Assembly (NCBI RefSeq): GCF_014529535.1
Contig: NW_023503501.1
Coordinates: 4,470,150 to 4,534,149 of the forward strand
Direction: 5' to 3'
Length of the DNA: 64,000 nucleotides
From: Bradysia coprophila
Lineage: Eukaryota; Arthropoda; Insecta; Diptera; Sciaridae
This document shows, one piece after another, positions 1-15,232 of the stretch (its first letter is position 1; every line of letters begins with the position of its first letter). Both the position numbers and the translations under genes were made by a program. The notes under the pieces are model-generated. The model was not told the DNA's origin, did no database searches, and saw nothing but the letters and a program-made list of their open reading frames with translations.

Positions 1-3000
1 TAACAGATTATGAGCCATTTTTTGTAGGCTTTGCATGTATTGGTCATAAATAAAGTGAAAGTGTAACGCAACTGGTCCTGGTATTTCATTCGATTAAAGG
101 GCTGCTAAGAATTTGTTTCAAAATCTAGTACTTCATTTGTTTGAACATACTTTTTGCAAGAATAGGTAACACTAGCCAGACCTCATTACTCATTTTGCGC
201 GTCGTTGTCGAAAACAGATGTCTAGCCGTTTCTTCTTAAGTTGTCTAACTGTCATCATTAAAGAGGAAAAGATTAGCTTTCGTCAATTATCTTTCCAAAA
301 ACGAAAATCTTAATAAAGGGAAATGATTTCTTGTGAAAAGAGTCCCTGCTTTCAGTCGTATAAGACTCAGTAATAAGACCTGCAGTTCTCTGCGATTTTG
401 AATGAACTTTAACATCTTAAAGAGAAAATGCAATTTTGAACAAATGCTTAGTGGAATAACACGTCGTAATCCTATTCCAGCATTACCACTATATTATTCA
501 TGAATCCTTTGTGGATTTTCGCTTTTAATTGAAATCATAATTTTGCATCTCGGAACCATAGACCTGTTATACATCCGACTAAAACACAAACACCCCCTCG
601 GGAAATCTATACATCCAGAGTTGTTTAAGGTCATTAACTTTATACTTTCACGGTGAACTCTTGCGCCATATCAATCGGCCAGATGTATATGTGAATGCAC
701 ACGTGATTCATCCTTTTCTACTATAATACAATTTACGATCCACGGCGAAACGTAAAAAAAGCAACAACAACAAACAATGGCTGTTGTACGCGACTATTTT
801 TACTATAAACTCAATAAATCCGAACTGCAGTCTGAAAGTGTTCGCTGATGAACGCTTTTTTACCCGTTTATAGAATGTTTGCACAGAGAAATTTCGTCAA
901 AACCCCTCCGCCATATACAACGTGTATGTGGCAGCGTAAGAGAAATTGTCGACACAAATGCTTTGACATAACATACCAACACATCAAGCGAACAACATGG
1001 AACTCTGATGGCTGAGAAAATCTTTTGAATCATCCTCTGATGAGTAATTTTCTCCATTCACCTCTCTGCCACATTTATATCCCCGGATGGAATATCCCCA
1101 TTCAAACAGCAGTAGCACCGAACGAGAAAAAACCCCACATTTCGTGTGTATAGTATGTGTGTCTATAAAGTGCTCGTTTTCACGAGACGGTTTGCAGAAC
1201 CGGCACACATAAAATTCGTGTTTCCACATTGGAACGGGAGGTTTTTTTTTACTATGTTACCATTTTACGCTCAACAATTCGGACTCTTTTTCCAAACGTC
1301 TCGACGTCGTCGTCGGTAGAAGTTCTCTTCACGACCCATTGTGCAACGAATCCGTCAGTGTAGTTTCTATTTTTGTATCGGCGACGACAGCATCTCACTG
1401 AATCGAGTTTTCCGTTTATTGTTGTTGGTGTTTTTCATCATCTTCTTTTTTTGGCTTCTTCTCGACTGTGTTATTATTGCATTTTCACAATTTTTGTGTG
1501 TATACCATTGCCGGGAGCCAGGCACAACACAACAGCGGAAAATATACAGCGAACACACCGAAAAAGTGTACCAAAAATGAAAAGTGTAGAGTCGGGTCGG
1601 TTGTTTCCAGAAGATCGAGTTATTTTTCAATTTTTTTTTTTTTATTTATTTGTTCTCGTTCCTTTAATGTGGTCGACGACGCCTTAAGCATTAAAAATAT
1701 AGTACGTTCGTTTAAATGCAATGCAACGTTGAGTTGCTGTTGTTGTTTTTTTTTCTTTTCGGCGTTAAAAATTAATGGAAAGACAATTAGTCATTTTGGT
1801 GAACAAAGTGTTTAGTCACGCGTGTGTGTATAGCGTAAAAGTAGTTTTGATTTATCAAACGGAACACTATAATGCCAATGATTTAATACGCTACGTGCTC
1901 ATAAGCTCGGGTGACAAATACTGTAGTTAGATTTTGTTTAAAGAAATTTCATGATTAATGACACCGATAAATCTGTGAACATTGTACATGCACATCGTCG
2001 TCGTCGGCAGCGTATATGGGTTTAAGGATTTTTCTAAATTGGTGGCAGGTAAAACGTTTTTTGAATGCTCTGAGCTATAAGAGTTATAGAGAAACCGATT
2101 TGTGTGCTTGATACGAACGCACGGATAGAATGGAATGAACGGTAACAATTATAAACTGGGACAGATAAATTACATTTCTAATAATGTTCCCCGGTTTATC
2201 CACCAGTCTCGGCTCTGTGCCATCGAATCGCTTTTATCATTTAAATAAATCGGATTATGGCAATGTAAAGTGATTTTCTCCTCCCCGTAACACCACATTT
2301 GGGTCGTCAATTTATGCGTCGCTTTTTTACATGGTTGACTGAAAAATATCCATAAAAAACGAACTCTTTGAATATAATCCACCGAAACGAGCAAAATGGC
2401 CGCGTTAGTATGCATACACATATTGCCTAATGTTGCCTTTCATTCCCGAACATAAGCGCCTAACAGCGATGATATATGAAGGTATTATTATATCCTCCAC
2501 ACCGTCAGATGCTTGGGGTACCGATTCTTTTACCGTACACAACATAACAAACGGGTGTATATACCATCCTCCAGCAGCTATACGTGTGTAAACCATGCGG
2601 TTGTGACAAAATGAACTTGAGACAAATTTGGTCTGACTGCGGAATTGGATTTTTCTTATTCTGATACAACCAAGGGTTGGAAATTAGGTTAACGATATGC
2701 CATACAAAGTGAACATAAAAATGTGCTTGATGTGTACGGACCGGTTTTTTTCTTCTTTGGGTGAATTTTCACGAGAATATCGAGAGCATAAGAGACGGAA
2801 AATAGAATTTTCAGACATAACGACAGGACGAGATAAGAATGTTTTTCGTATCTTCGTTTTTTGTTTTTTTTTTTTTTTTCTTTCTTTTTGGTGGCTAACT
2901 TTTATGGGGGTAGGTTATGTGTGAAAGATACACTGTGCAGTATTTGCTGTGCTGTGAATAAATTTTCGTTAACTTTCGAGTTGTGGTGTGTCTATGAATG

Positions 3001-6000
3001 TGTGTTTTTTGTTTGCGATGGAACTGTTATTACTGTTTTTATGGCTGGCTCAATGGCTGCTTTCCACATTAGTGAAGTTGATTAGCACAAACAATGGCAG
3101 TTGAAAAGAATTATGCCGATTTGGGAAACAATTTACGACTGAGGGAATGATAAAATAATTCGAGAGCGGAAGTGAATGAGATGAATGGGACAATAAAAAA
3201 GCGAATTGTGAAATCTATTTCGAGGTAGGAATGTATGTAGAATTTGTAGAAATACGCCAAAAATTGGCTTGACTTGACTCACCAAACGTGCTCCTGTGAA
3301 CGCTCCCATGAGAACATTGTACGTGAGGACTTTGGCAAGGTGTTTATTCTTGCCCTAATCCCCCCTTTTCGTTCTCCTTGATAACATTCAAGATACACTA
3401 TACCTGGCACACCGACTTCCCACCACGAGGCGAGGAGCCAAAAATTGAAATGGAAATTATTTACGCTATGAACGCTACTCAATGAAACTGTCCGAAAAAT
3501 TCGAGAAATTTACCTAGCGATTTGCATGTTCAATACGAAATCTATTACTTCATACTTTTTAACATTCCTTTTGGAAAATATTGCACGTTCTCCATAGACT
3601 TATTACTGTTCGCCCAAAGTGTGACTCTGTGTTTCAGTGACTAGCAAAACATTGTTAACAGGTTGTGTTAAAAATCTTCAGACCGATGTGTTCGCATACA
3701 GCAAAGGAAAGACATGCTTAATGTGGAAAATTTTTAACGATATAATCGACGACCAGTTGTATTACATAACCAGCCGATGTAAAAATCCAAATTCGCAGAA
3801 AATCGAAATTTTTAAATAAGCAAAAACGCAGCAAAAGTCCTTGCTCTTTAGTTACAAAAACCATAAATGTTTCGTGTTCTAACATTGTAAAGAAAAGCCG
3901 ATTACCTTTCTTTAAGCCAATCAATACCTCTCGAAGGAATTTCAAGATACTGATCCCTTGAATGGTGAAAATAGCTCCACCAAGTACTTCGAAAGGCAGC
4001 AATTCTTGCGAAATATTTATTGGGACGAATTTTATACTTTAAGGAAGTAATCAGGTTAAACGAGAACAACAGGCGCCTTCAATCTAAATGCAATTTACGA
4101 GTCTCTTAAAAAAGAGAGAGAGAACAAATTCGGCATGCTATTTAAGCTGACAACAGGTAGAAATACAGAGACGGCCGTTTGTTATATGAATAGTTAAATG
4201 CAGACTCAGGATGTGTCACATTGGCGACTTATAAGAAAAATGAGTACGTTTTTCTTTCAACTGTAAAAACAGACGTCTATTGACATCGCCAGTTGAATCG
4301 AAGGTAAATCAATGAAATTTCATTTTTCACATAATTCGCTAATGTGACAGTCCCGTTTCTGCATTCGTACAGTTGAACGTAACACTATTGTTCTGAAAAT
4401 ATCAACAATTTGATACACAAACTGCCGTTCCCACCGCACTAACTGCAGGACAAATATACCTATGGGAAATGCAGAGACTTTAATGCAACCAACGAAGACC
4501 AACTTATGTTTACGGAACTACGATAATGTTCAGTTCAAACAAATAACAAATAAAATGTTGACCGGTTCTGACAAATATAATAAAAACGACCACACTTAGT
4601 GTTTATTTAATAAACGACCAGAAAAAAAAACATTTTTTTGATGATAAATTCCTCATATAAAATGATATACCCATGTTCCAATAGAGCACCATATGTGCAC
4701 ACGGGTGTATACGATTAGTTATGATGATGGACCACATCTTCTTCTTCATCATCATCATCATATCGTAAGTCCAATATAATCCTTCACTGAAAGTTAGGGT
4801 CTTATGACAGAAAATCACTTGAAATATCCGTAACAAACTGACTTAACAAAAAATGGTTCGATGGATTCGAACGACTGAAAATAATTATCGAAAGAAGTTT
4901 TTTCTCTGTAATTCGAAAGTGAAAGAAGGTTCAGTAAGTAGGTGTGAAATTTGCAACCAGAGCGAAGCGAGTGCAGTAATTGGCATGAGGATTTTCACAA
5001 TTTGAGAAACAATCGTATCGTTTCAGCACAAGAAAACAACTTCATGTCTTTGATTTCTCCCGTAAACTTCAACGACGTAATTCATAAAATAGAGTGGAAT
5101 GGAATAACTGTCTTTACGATGTACTGTTATGCATGTGGGACGAATAGATCGAATGAAACAAACAAACTCACGGCCCTTTGGTATTATTATTGAAAATTCG
5201 GAAATCTATTAAACATGTTTTCAGTCAAAGGACTTGACCAACCCAAGTGGTGGGACCTAGTGTAATACATGAAAAAATGGTGTTGCTTATTTATTTAATT
5301 ATCGACAACGATGCTGTTCTAATGAAATTTTATTAAGGAGAAGAAAAAAAAATAAAGAAAAAATTCGATGAACCAAAAAAAATGAGACAAAAATTTTCTT
5401 TTCGTTGTGTTTGGAATCCAAATAAATAATTTGGTCGTTTTAATATGAATTGAGAAATAAAAGCAAACACAGAACACTAATTTCTCTATTAACAACATCG
5501 TTTGTGGGAGGACAACTCTCAAACCAGCAAGAATAATATAATAATTCTGTTTTAAACGCTGGTAGACATTTATCATTGTCATAGAATTTTCTACGCGCGC
5601 TTACTGGCTATATATTTATATAGTGGAACCATATGGCAATATTTTGTATATTTCAACTGAGGGTTAATGTTCTTTAATATTTTTTTTTCCACATATTTAT
5701 GCATATAACTGAGTGGGAAATGCCAATGAAATTCTCTTTTAAAATATGGTAAAACAGTCATTCCATTGTCATATAAATTTTGCGACAAGAAAGACAAGTA
5801 AATAAAATCGAAGTTTTAGGTAAATATACTTGTCTGTCGTCTTCTTCTTTGAATTCTGTTCGATTTGCGCATTTAAATGGTCGTTTCGAATTACACTCAT
5901 CTTCCAGGGGTATAAACAAACCGGAAATAATTTTTTTACGAACATCTTGCAATGTGAGTTGTTCATTGTTTTGTCACGGACATCTGGTCTCAGCTCTGCT

Positions 6001-9000
6001 AAAATTTGTTTATTTTCAAAGCAAAATTGATTTCTATTTTGAACGTTCAATTGACTGGCGAAAACAAGGGGTTACTCACTCGGCCGGTTGCGGAGAAATG
6101 GATCAAATTGAGCTTGATTGATAAGAAAATGTCGATTAGACACCGATGTATAATATCACCACTTCACGCATTAAATACAGAACCGTAGTTCAATTACCGG
6201 ATTTAGTGGACCCTCCCAGCGACTGGACCAAGAACACTGACAAGAACACATTCGAATCTAAACTGTCAGCTTCTAATCTACTACTTCAACGAAGCGTGAC
6301 GTTGAATGACACTTAAAAGTTAGTGAGTCTTCATTCATGAGGAACACTCTGAAGGAATCGTAGCTATGAAGACGAGGAACCACTGATGATGAGAGGATTC
6401 TTAACTCTCTAGAAGTCATACAAGAGTAGTCACATTGAAGGTTTTTATTCAGAATATATCTGTCATTGCTATCACAACAGATTCCTATCGAAACGATGTA
6501 CAGTCGAATTTACAGTGTTCTTTAACAGAGCTACCGCCTCTTATTAACACAGATCATGTTTAACACAAGTTGAAACCATGCAAAAAACGTTGTTCGTTTC
6601 CTTATTGCTAAATAAGAAATCCGCAATCGGCAACCACATTTGTTGTAGGATTATCATTTATTAATATGAAATTATGACGACATTAAACCGAGTAATTTTA
6701 TTCGCAGAACTTAGAAGTGAAGGCATCTGTAAGACATCTTCGTTCACGCATTTTCTCCTACGTACTCATATGCTCACTGTACTCGCCTGGAAAAAATAAT
6801 AGTAACATGCCTCGCACATGGGTCAAACGTGTGTGTTTTTCTTTACGACCATTTTTTCCTCGTTGTTGTTCAATTCCATGTCGTTCATTCAGTTCACTCG
6901 TGTACCAATGTTATTGAAAGAACAGCATACAATTTCAATGGAACGGATTAGTTTCCAAATGACTATGACGAAAAACAATAAAATCTAAACTTTTGAGTCA
7001 TAAAAAAAACAACCGAACGAACGAACGAAATTTATATTTTTGTTGAAAATATTTTACGCTGTTTGTTGTTACAATAATTTAAATTTTGTTTTTTACGAGT
7101 TACACTTTTTTTGTTTGTGTGCTCCAGAAAATAATACTACATAGCGGAGCATTACGAGACTTGTATCGATGCATTTATTGGCTGTTAGTACATTTTCTGT
7201 ATTTAAACAATGGGTTTTTAGTTGGGTCTCTTTCTAGAACACTGCCGTTCTTGTTCTCAACAACAACATTTTTGTTTTCCTTCAGGCAGACAATTGTGTT
7301 TCAACGGCGAATATCAAATTTTATTGCAATTGCTACGAGCAGTAAATTGGTATTGTTAGAGTAAACAAATCATTTATCTGCTGACTGTGGTTTCACACTA
7401 CCCAAAAGTGTTACCCAGTTCCTAATTAAATACTTTTGAGCAATGTCTCAAGCGTGTATAACAAACTAGGAAGTTTTTGTAGAAAAATGCAGTGAAGGCA
7501 AATCTACAATTTTTACACTATAGCTACATGTTGCAGCGCGAAATAGACCTAATCCAAATTTTTCTTTTGTTATCGAATGAATGAACCTTTCTTTTGTTAT
7601 GCTGTCAACTTGACTGAAGGACAAAAGCAAAATGTGCACTCTCTTTCGCATTCTAGTGTTCTAGCATTCTAGTGTTCTAGCGTTCTAGCTAGAGATAGTC
7701 TTCTCTATTTCTCTAACTCTCCATCAGGGACTAAAGTTTTCACAATTTGATTTTAAGCGACGAAAAGCATTACTCTAAACAGAGCCTGTTATTAGTAATT
7801 TTGCCTATTGAAATTACTGAAAATTGCTAATTGCTAATTTAGGTACACTGAAACTGACCTAAAGTTACCGAAAATTTCGAACTTGAGCTACCAAATCCGT
7901 TTGGTATTGATCATTTTGAATTAAACTTCCTAAACTTCTTGAATTTTTCTGCTTTTTTGTTTGCGAAGTGTTTTTCCAAAAAAGTCCGGTTTAACACAAT
8001 CTTAAGGAAGGTTATTTATCACGAACGCACATTTTAGGCCTGATAAAATTAGGTCAATTTAAGGTCGTACTTTGTAAACCAAATTAATTTTCAAAAAAAA
8101 TCTGAGAATGTTAGACTCAATGATCCATTTTTATAATAATGTTGTGCGTCGAAATAAGCCAAAGTCGTCAAAGCTTCAATGCTTCATTATACTTGAAAGC
8201 TTCCAACAATTACAGTGGTATACAGTGAACGATCGTATTTCAAACAAAATTCTTGACAACAATAAAATCTCTAGACGAATATAACGAAGAACAAAAAAAA
8301 CCATCACCAGCCATCATATCCATTTAATGCGATTCAACTTCTCATAAAATCCTTTTTTCCGAACATCAAATCCGTCTCGCGTTAATAAACTTCGCGTATA
8401 CATAAAAGCTCTGCTGTTAAATATTTGATGTATCCAAATTCGTATATTGTCTCTATAAAACACAGCAGCATCAATGAGCGAGAACAAGTTCTGGTTATGA
8501 AAACGGAAAAGTGGAAATATAATCAGGAAAATCGTCTGCCGATTCAATCTAGATAGGGCACGATATTAAACACATTATACAACATCTCGTAACAGAGAGA
8601 ATAATATTCCCGATATCCATGTTGTTGATATGTTGAGTGTAATCCAATCTGTTCTGATATTATGGGTGGGTATAACTGTGGTACATACGATAACTGTATA
8701 AGTGATTGAAGCATCCTGTTATTGTGTGTATAGAGATGTTGAATATAAAGGATTTGTTCAAACTACACATTTTATTCGGTCTTAATGGCTTGAGTGAGTT
8801 TTTAGGCTAAATGTGAAGAGCACTGACGACAAGAACCTCCTAAGTAGTACTCTATTTCGGTTAATTCTTTCGTTGTATTCACAAGCACGATGTATTCACA
8901 ACAACAAAAAATTGCTGAACTACATTCATTAGTCGGCCGAACACCCAACCATAATTCAAAGTCACTCGAACAATTTATGACCAAAAATATTTCCTCTTTT

Positions 9001-9257
9001 GTTATTGGCCATTACAACCCCCTGTGGTGCGGTTCAAATGCATCAATATCGTTCGACATTATTAAAATATTGTCGCCGTCGTCTACAGCAATTTTAAAAA
9101 CCATAAAAATGCTAGCAGGTAGCCGTTCATTTATTGTGTCCCTTTTCGCCTGATCAAACCGAAGAACGTGTTAGAATGCACCTAATTCATCAAATGCACC
9201 AAACAAACGAAATGGAAACAATTTCGCTAACGAAAAAAATTTCTTTTCTCTTTCCAG
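1..9257. other. Long noncoding stretch upstream of pico
   Basis: I see no convincing coding exon in these 9.2 kb. The open frames are short, AT-rich, low-complexity and lack splice-consistent homology. The pico reading frame stays open across its first visible acceptor (AG at 9256-9257), so this stretch may hold large 5' introns and UTR exons of that gene. Small features seen: a cytosine/thymine-rich CTT/CAT run near 4738-4762, and a short tandem repeat of ATTCTAGTGTTCTAGC at about 7650-7690. A GC-richer patch with a TCAGTG initiator-like string near 1351 could be a promoter, but this is weak. Confidence 0.5.
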
Positions 9258-12200
9258 GGTCTAGAGATCCCCAATACCACACAAATAGTTCCTCTACGGC
9301 GACCAAGCAGTCACACATCGTCCGAACGCACCAGTTCATATCGCTTTTCGATGGCAAACCTAGAGGAGACCCACGAAGCCGAATTGGACGCAATCCTCGG
9401 CGAACTGAGCATATTAGAGCAGCGCAATAATGATGGTCGAATGGGTCGCACGCACAGCCGATCGAATTCGACCATTTCGGGCGTAACAAATTCCACCATC
9501 TCGTCGACATCAACATCGTCCGAAAGTGGCACGGGTAGTGGATCGGAATGTCCACTGCGTGAACCGAGAACCGACAGTCCCGATAATGATTCGGCGTTCA
9601 GCGATACCGTGTCTTTGCTATCGAGTGAATCGTCGGCGTCGAGTGGCGTTAGTTCAGCACATTTGAAGAATTTGCCACTCAATTCCAATTTGTTACAAGT
9701 ATGGCGTGCACATCAAGTATATGGTCTCTTTCGGTCTAATTGAACCTATTTCCCTTTTTCAGTGTGATAGTGCGAAAGCAGCAAAAATACATTTAGCCTT
9801 ACAAAAGCTGGAACAAGCATCCGTCAGACGATTGTTCGTTAAGGCGTTCAGTCACGATGGCGCATCAAAGTCATTGCTAGTCGATGAGCGTATGACTTGC
9901 GGTCATGTGACTCGATTGTTGGCGGACAAAAATCATGTACCGATGGAACCACATTGGGCAATTGTCGAACATTTACCAGAGTTGCAAATGGGTACGTTTC
10001 TGCGACGACAAATGCGTTAATTTTATCCTGCTAACGAAATTTTTCTTTTTCGTTAAAGAGCGTCTGTTTGAGGACCACGAACTGCTTGTCGACAATCTGA
10101 TGAATTGGAATACCGACTCGAAGAACCGAGTGTTATTTTTGCAACGACCCGACAAAGTGGCGTTGTTCAGTAATCCGGAAAAATATTTACCAGGAACTCA
10201 AATGGCACCAGGAAGTGAGCATGACGAACAGACAAGGTAAGTCAAGCTATACAAATCCACCCAAAAAACTCAACTCAATGAACCCATTGCCTCTCCACAG
10301 ATCGATGCTTTTGGAAGAATTTTTTGCATCCGGCAACAATGTGGCCATGGAAGGACCACTGTTCCTCAAGAGTGACTCGAAAAAATGCTGGAAACGATAC
10401 CATTTCGTATTGCGTGCGTCCGGACTCTATTACTTTCCGAAGGAAAAAACGAAATCCTCACGTGACCTACTCTGTCACGGATTGTTCAACGAGAACGAAG
10501 TGTACAAAGGCATTGGATGGAAGAAGAAGCACAAAGCGCCCACCGAATACGCATTCGCTTTGAAATCACAGAAGGATCAGTGCAGTTCGAAGACATTGCG
10601 ATCGCTGAAAATGTTATGTGCAGAAGACGCAGAGACTCTGGACAAGTGGATCACAGCAATTCGAATTGCAAAATATGGAAAATTGCTGTTCGACAACTAT
10701 CGCGTGTTGCTGGAGGACTTGACTCGGGAAGAGTTGGAGAAATTTTCGGCTAATCGATGCGGATCCATCGGCAGTATCATTTCATCGGTTCCGTCACAAT
10801 GCAGTACTGGCTCAGGAAATAGTGCTAACAATTTAGCAACGTCTTCCAACGGACGCTTATCGCGTGCATCCAGTTCCAGTTCCAGTGGATGCTTGTCGGA
10901 TGAAAACAATGGATTCGATTCGGAATTTCCGACTGGCACGATTAAACGAAAACCGTCGATGAAACCAAATCTACCGTTGACGTCGATGACTCGGCAGCTG
11001 AAAGAAGTGGGCGAAACTAATTTTCCTGGTGATAATAGCAATCCGACTTCTCCGGAACGTGGTGGTACATTGACGAGACGTCACAGTCGCAGAAGAAGCG
11101 AAGAGAGTAATGGTAGTGGCACGTTAAAACGAAGACCAGCAGCAAATCGTGGATCAATGGAAAGCATGAGCTCATCTACATCCAGTGCGACACCAACGCC
11201 AAGCACTCCAGGAACACCGCTAGCAAATCTGCAACCGAATCTTGTCATCAACAATAACATTAATCTGGCGAACAACAACAACAATATCGAAACCAAGAGC
11301 AACATAATGAGTCCGCTGGAATCGATGCCATCATGCATGACTGACTCTACTTTCTCATTACCGCCACCACCCGACGATCTAGGCAACAATCTTCTGAATG
11401 GTTCGACACTTTCGTTGGACTCGTTGCCTCCTCCCCCACCACCGCTTTGTGAGCTTTCGAATGAATTCTCTGCTTCGCAGGTTTCATTGGTTAGTCTTCC
11501 GCCGCCGCCTCCTGATTTACGTCCAGTGTATATACCAACAAATACTCGTCTCCCTCCAGCTGACACAATCCATCCAATAACACATTTCATTGTACCACAA
11601 ACCACCTGCTACAACAACACTTTGCCTACGAATCTTCCGTCGACCGAATGGAAAAAGGAACCGCAGCCAATTTACTCGAAAACGATTAAACCATCAATTA
11701 AAGCACCGCCATACAAATCACCTCCACCATACAATGGAACGAATCCGCCTCCAATCGCACCTCCAGCTACAACCAAAAGTGTTTCGTTCGCTGATTCACC
11801 CGTTCTACTCCGCCGAAAGGTGTGCTTCGAAGACCAAATCCAATCAATTCCACTATCGCCCCGACGCAGTTCCAAAGACACATCGTCCGTACCACTTCCA
11901 CCGCCGCGTGCCGAAGCCACTCGACTGTCAACAATAACGTCACCGAAACGTTTGCTCGATTCCACGTCAAATCCACCGACCGATTTCCTCAAAGACCTAC
12001 AACGAGTCATGCGAAAGAAGTGGCAAGTGGCGCAGAAATGCAAACTGGAACCGGCCACCACACCACAGGAAGTGCTAGGCTTTCGTGATTTTACCGGCGA
12101 TCTGCCGTTGGGAAGTTCACCGCATTTTTACCGGGAAACATCAAACGTTAGCAATTGGGTGCAAGAGCATTATGGAGGTGGCGATAGTTTATACGAGAAT

Positions 12201-12326
12201 TTAGGTGCTGATATGGGTATGGAACCGACCGGACAAATAATTTCGTTGAAAAAGCGACCACCACCTCCACCGCCGAAACGTAGTACAACTACACAATTGA
12301 CCACACAGTTGAGCAATCGATGCTAA
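9258..12326 (+). CDS. pico: Pico / lamellipodin / MIG-10 family RA-PH adaptor
   Basis: MRL-family (MIG-10/RIAM/lamellipodin) adaptors link Ras-like GTPases and phosphoinositides to Ena/VASP-driven actin assembly at the plasma membrane. Exons read as 9258-9698, 9763-9991, 10059-10236 and 10301-12326 (957 codons from the acceptor, in frame throughout). An acidic Ser-rich N-terminal part contains a short helix (LEETHEAELDAILGELSILEQ), like the talin-binding/coiled-coil segment of MRL proteins. A Ras-association domain follows (about residues 148-270), then a PH domain (about 300-405; MEGPLFLKSDSKKCWKRYHF, ending TLDKWITAIRIAKYG). The C-terminal half is Ser/Pro-rich with several LPPPPP clusters, which are Ena/VASP EVH1 or SH3 ligands, ending KKRPPPPPPKRS. 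The frame is open back to 9258, so the true start is either ATG 9351 or in an upstream exon that I could not find. Family assignment is firm; the N-terminus is not. Confidence 0.9.
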
Positions 12327-15232
12327 ACGTAAAATCAATGGACATGATTTTCATGGGTGCTTTTAGAAGATGACGGTGAGTAAAACCCATAACTAAATTT
12401 TCCAATCGTATCCGAATGGATACCGTGTCTAATTTTGCGAATTCCGGTTACGTGAAAAATTTGTCGAATTGATTGGAAGGATTTACTTCAACTGATGGAA
12501 CTAAAATTTTTGTTTCACGCAAATGAATTCTAATTTAGAATAATTCAATAAGTTGAAATGGTGCCATAGGCTTTTGTATAAATTTAAATTAAATGAAAGA
12601 AGAAAGAAGAAAAGTTTCGTACGAAAAATTTAAACGTAAGACAATTAACAAAATGGAACAATTTTTTCAATGAACGTGTTAGTTAGACAAAATTTTACAA
12701 TGAAGAAAAATCTAAAAAAAAATTAAATTTAAAATTCGGCTAAATTAAATTAAAACTTCGTTTCGTAATGAAGAAAAATTTACAACAAAAAAATGAAAAT
12801 TTGTCGTTCTAATTGTTAAGGAAATTAAATAAAAAGAAGAAAATTCTCGAACATCGTTGTTGGATTAGTTGTGTAAACAAACTGTCTTGGTGCTTATAAT
12901 TAAATAAAAATTAAAATTAAAAAAATGGAGAAAAAATGAACAGAGAAACGCTAAACATTAAGAAAATTTACAATTCGACGTAAGGTCAAATTTTGAATTG
13001 AGAAAACGAGAAAGGATGGAAGAAGAAGACGAAAGAAAAAGATGTAAGAAAAAGAAGAAACGAAAAATATTTATTCATCGGGAATGTCACGACTGGCAAT
13101 TTCTCTTAAATATTTTTCAAATCGCATTAACTTGAAATGGGCGAAATCCTGACATTTTTCTAAACCCCAAAGGTCAGCCCTTTCAAGTGAGGGCGTGCAA
13201 AAAAAAAATTGATCTCTAGATTTGCATTTAAAAATTTAATAAAAATGCAACAAAAACCTTCCACAAAAAAAATCGTTGCAACAAGCAAAGTCGTTCTCGC
13301 ATTCTTCCGATCAAACAAATTTTAAATTCAATTGCGTTCAATAATTTTTTAGGTTCTGTATCAGAATATGAAACAAATTCCACACATGGAGTGGCCTCTA
13401 TTCTTAACAAAAGTTACCCTAATCTATTTATCCAGAACCATGGAAACTGACCTGATTCAGGAGAAACAGGCGAAAGATAACTTAACTTAGCGAACTTAAA
13501 CTAAACTAATCTCACACAAATACAAAAGAAAAATTACAGAATATAATAGACTTCATCTAACTTCTTCAAATCCCCTTCGAACGTTCCCATTATACAAGCG
13601 GCGTTAGAACGTTGAAGTGCTAACAACTTTCCCAAGGCTTATTTTTGGTAATTTAATTTATAAAAATTCTTTTAAAGTTCCTAAATTTTTTAATGCTTAA
13701 ATTTACTCTCTAAATGACTGTCTTTTTCTAAATCTCTTATTTCTCCAACTACTCTCATTTCTCCAACTACTCTCATTTCTCCATATTAGAATATATAGAG
13801 ACATGAGAAAAGAGAACTAAGAAATCTAGAAGAAGACTGTTATTTAGAGCAATGATATAATAGATGTGGCATTGATTTAGAGAGTTTAAACTGTAGGATG
13901 TTTTTAAGAATTTGATGGAATTTCTAGCAATTACATTCCTAAAAATAGACCTCGGTGAAACTTGGGCTCCTCTGTAATAGGCGATACTAACAGGTGCTGT
14001 GGTACGGTTGTCTGTTTGAAACGAAGAACGCGTAGCTTGCTTGGAACTAAAAAATTAAAAAAAAAAAATGATTTTGAATATTGAATTCATGAAACTCAGG
14101 CGTTTCAACGAACCAATTTTCAAAAAATAGAAGAAAAAAATTAGGTGAAAAAAAAATCGTTAAAAATAACAACAACAAGAAAACGGCTAATCGAAGATAA
14201 TTTATGAGCTTTTGCGATTTAAATGTTTTACCGTTTGTTTTTAGACGAACTTACACATTTTACACAAACAATTTTCTACGAAATGAATTACCGAATAAAA
14301 ATTAGAAAAATATAATTGGACCCGAGACCCCATCAGTGTGAAATGTGGTGAGCAGATAAAAAGAAACGAAAAGATTTTTTGTTTTGAACGAAAGGTTGAT
14401 TGGATCCAGCTGGATGGGTGAATTCGATTATTTTTGACTACACTACATTTTGTATACCAATGAGAAACGTATGGCCAAGAAATAAATTTAAATTTAAAAA
14501 TGAAAAATGAGAGAGAGAGAAGAATAATGATTTTTTGTCGAAACTATCGTGAAAGTTCAATGACATTAAAGAGAATAAACTAATGAAAGAATGAAATAAA
14601 GAAAAAATAATAATTTCCCGAAGCTTTTTTCCACATTTTTTATTTTTAAAAAATTATTTTTTTTAGTCGTTAACCAAATTTCTTTTTATTTACATTCACA
14701 CACGGTGATGTTTATGTTTTCCCATTGTATTTAAAATGTGAAAATTGTTTTCCCCATTTTGTTCGTTTGAATTTTTTTTTTTTACTTTTCAAATTTTGTT
14801 TCGTTTCCATGATTTTTTTTTCGTTATAAATCATTAGTGACGAGAATGTTTTTCTATTTTTCACAAAACTTAAGTGCAATGTATAAAAAGATGATAAAGA
14901 AAAGATCGACGGATGATTATTAATATCATTTTTCAATTAATTAATTTATCATTTACGCATTTTTATTTTGTCAAATGAAATACAATTTACTACCTATGAA
15001 TTATTATTATATATATTATACAACCAATTTATTATTACACTACACATAATATATATATATTACATCTTAATTACTTGAACGAAACATTGGAAGTTTTTTT
15101 TCCTCTTCTTCTTCGTATTACTTCTGAACTGATCCGATGCACAAGGCAAGTATTTTTTTGTCAACAAATTTGTTCTCTTCGCAGACAAACTAGATCCTAC
15201 TACTTTGGTGGGTCGATTCCCTTAACTGATTC
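12327..15232. other. pico 3' UTR and AT-rich spacer
   Basis: Extremely AT-rich sequence with many A-runs follows the pico stop. A canonical AATAAA on the plus strand lies at about 12828-12833, and other candidates follow, so the transcript end cannot be fixed. Nothing coding is supported. Near 13738-13792 there is a short CTCATTTCTCCA tandem repeat. Alternating AT simple sequence occurs at about 15005-15060. Confidence 0.5.

Noticed and set aside
8890-9153. 87-aa frame upstream of pico as a first exon
   Set aside because: Its end does not offer a donor in phase with the 9258 acceptor, and composition is not convincing.
9311-9688. Antisense frame of 125 aa opposite the first pico exon
   Set aside because: Shadow of a Ser/Thr-rich coding exon; no splice or domain support.
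11081-11605. Long antisense frame opposite pico (174 aa, Gly-rich)
   Set aside because: It is the mirror of the proline-rich coding region; poly-Gly is the complement of the CCN codons.
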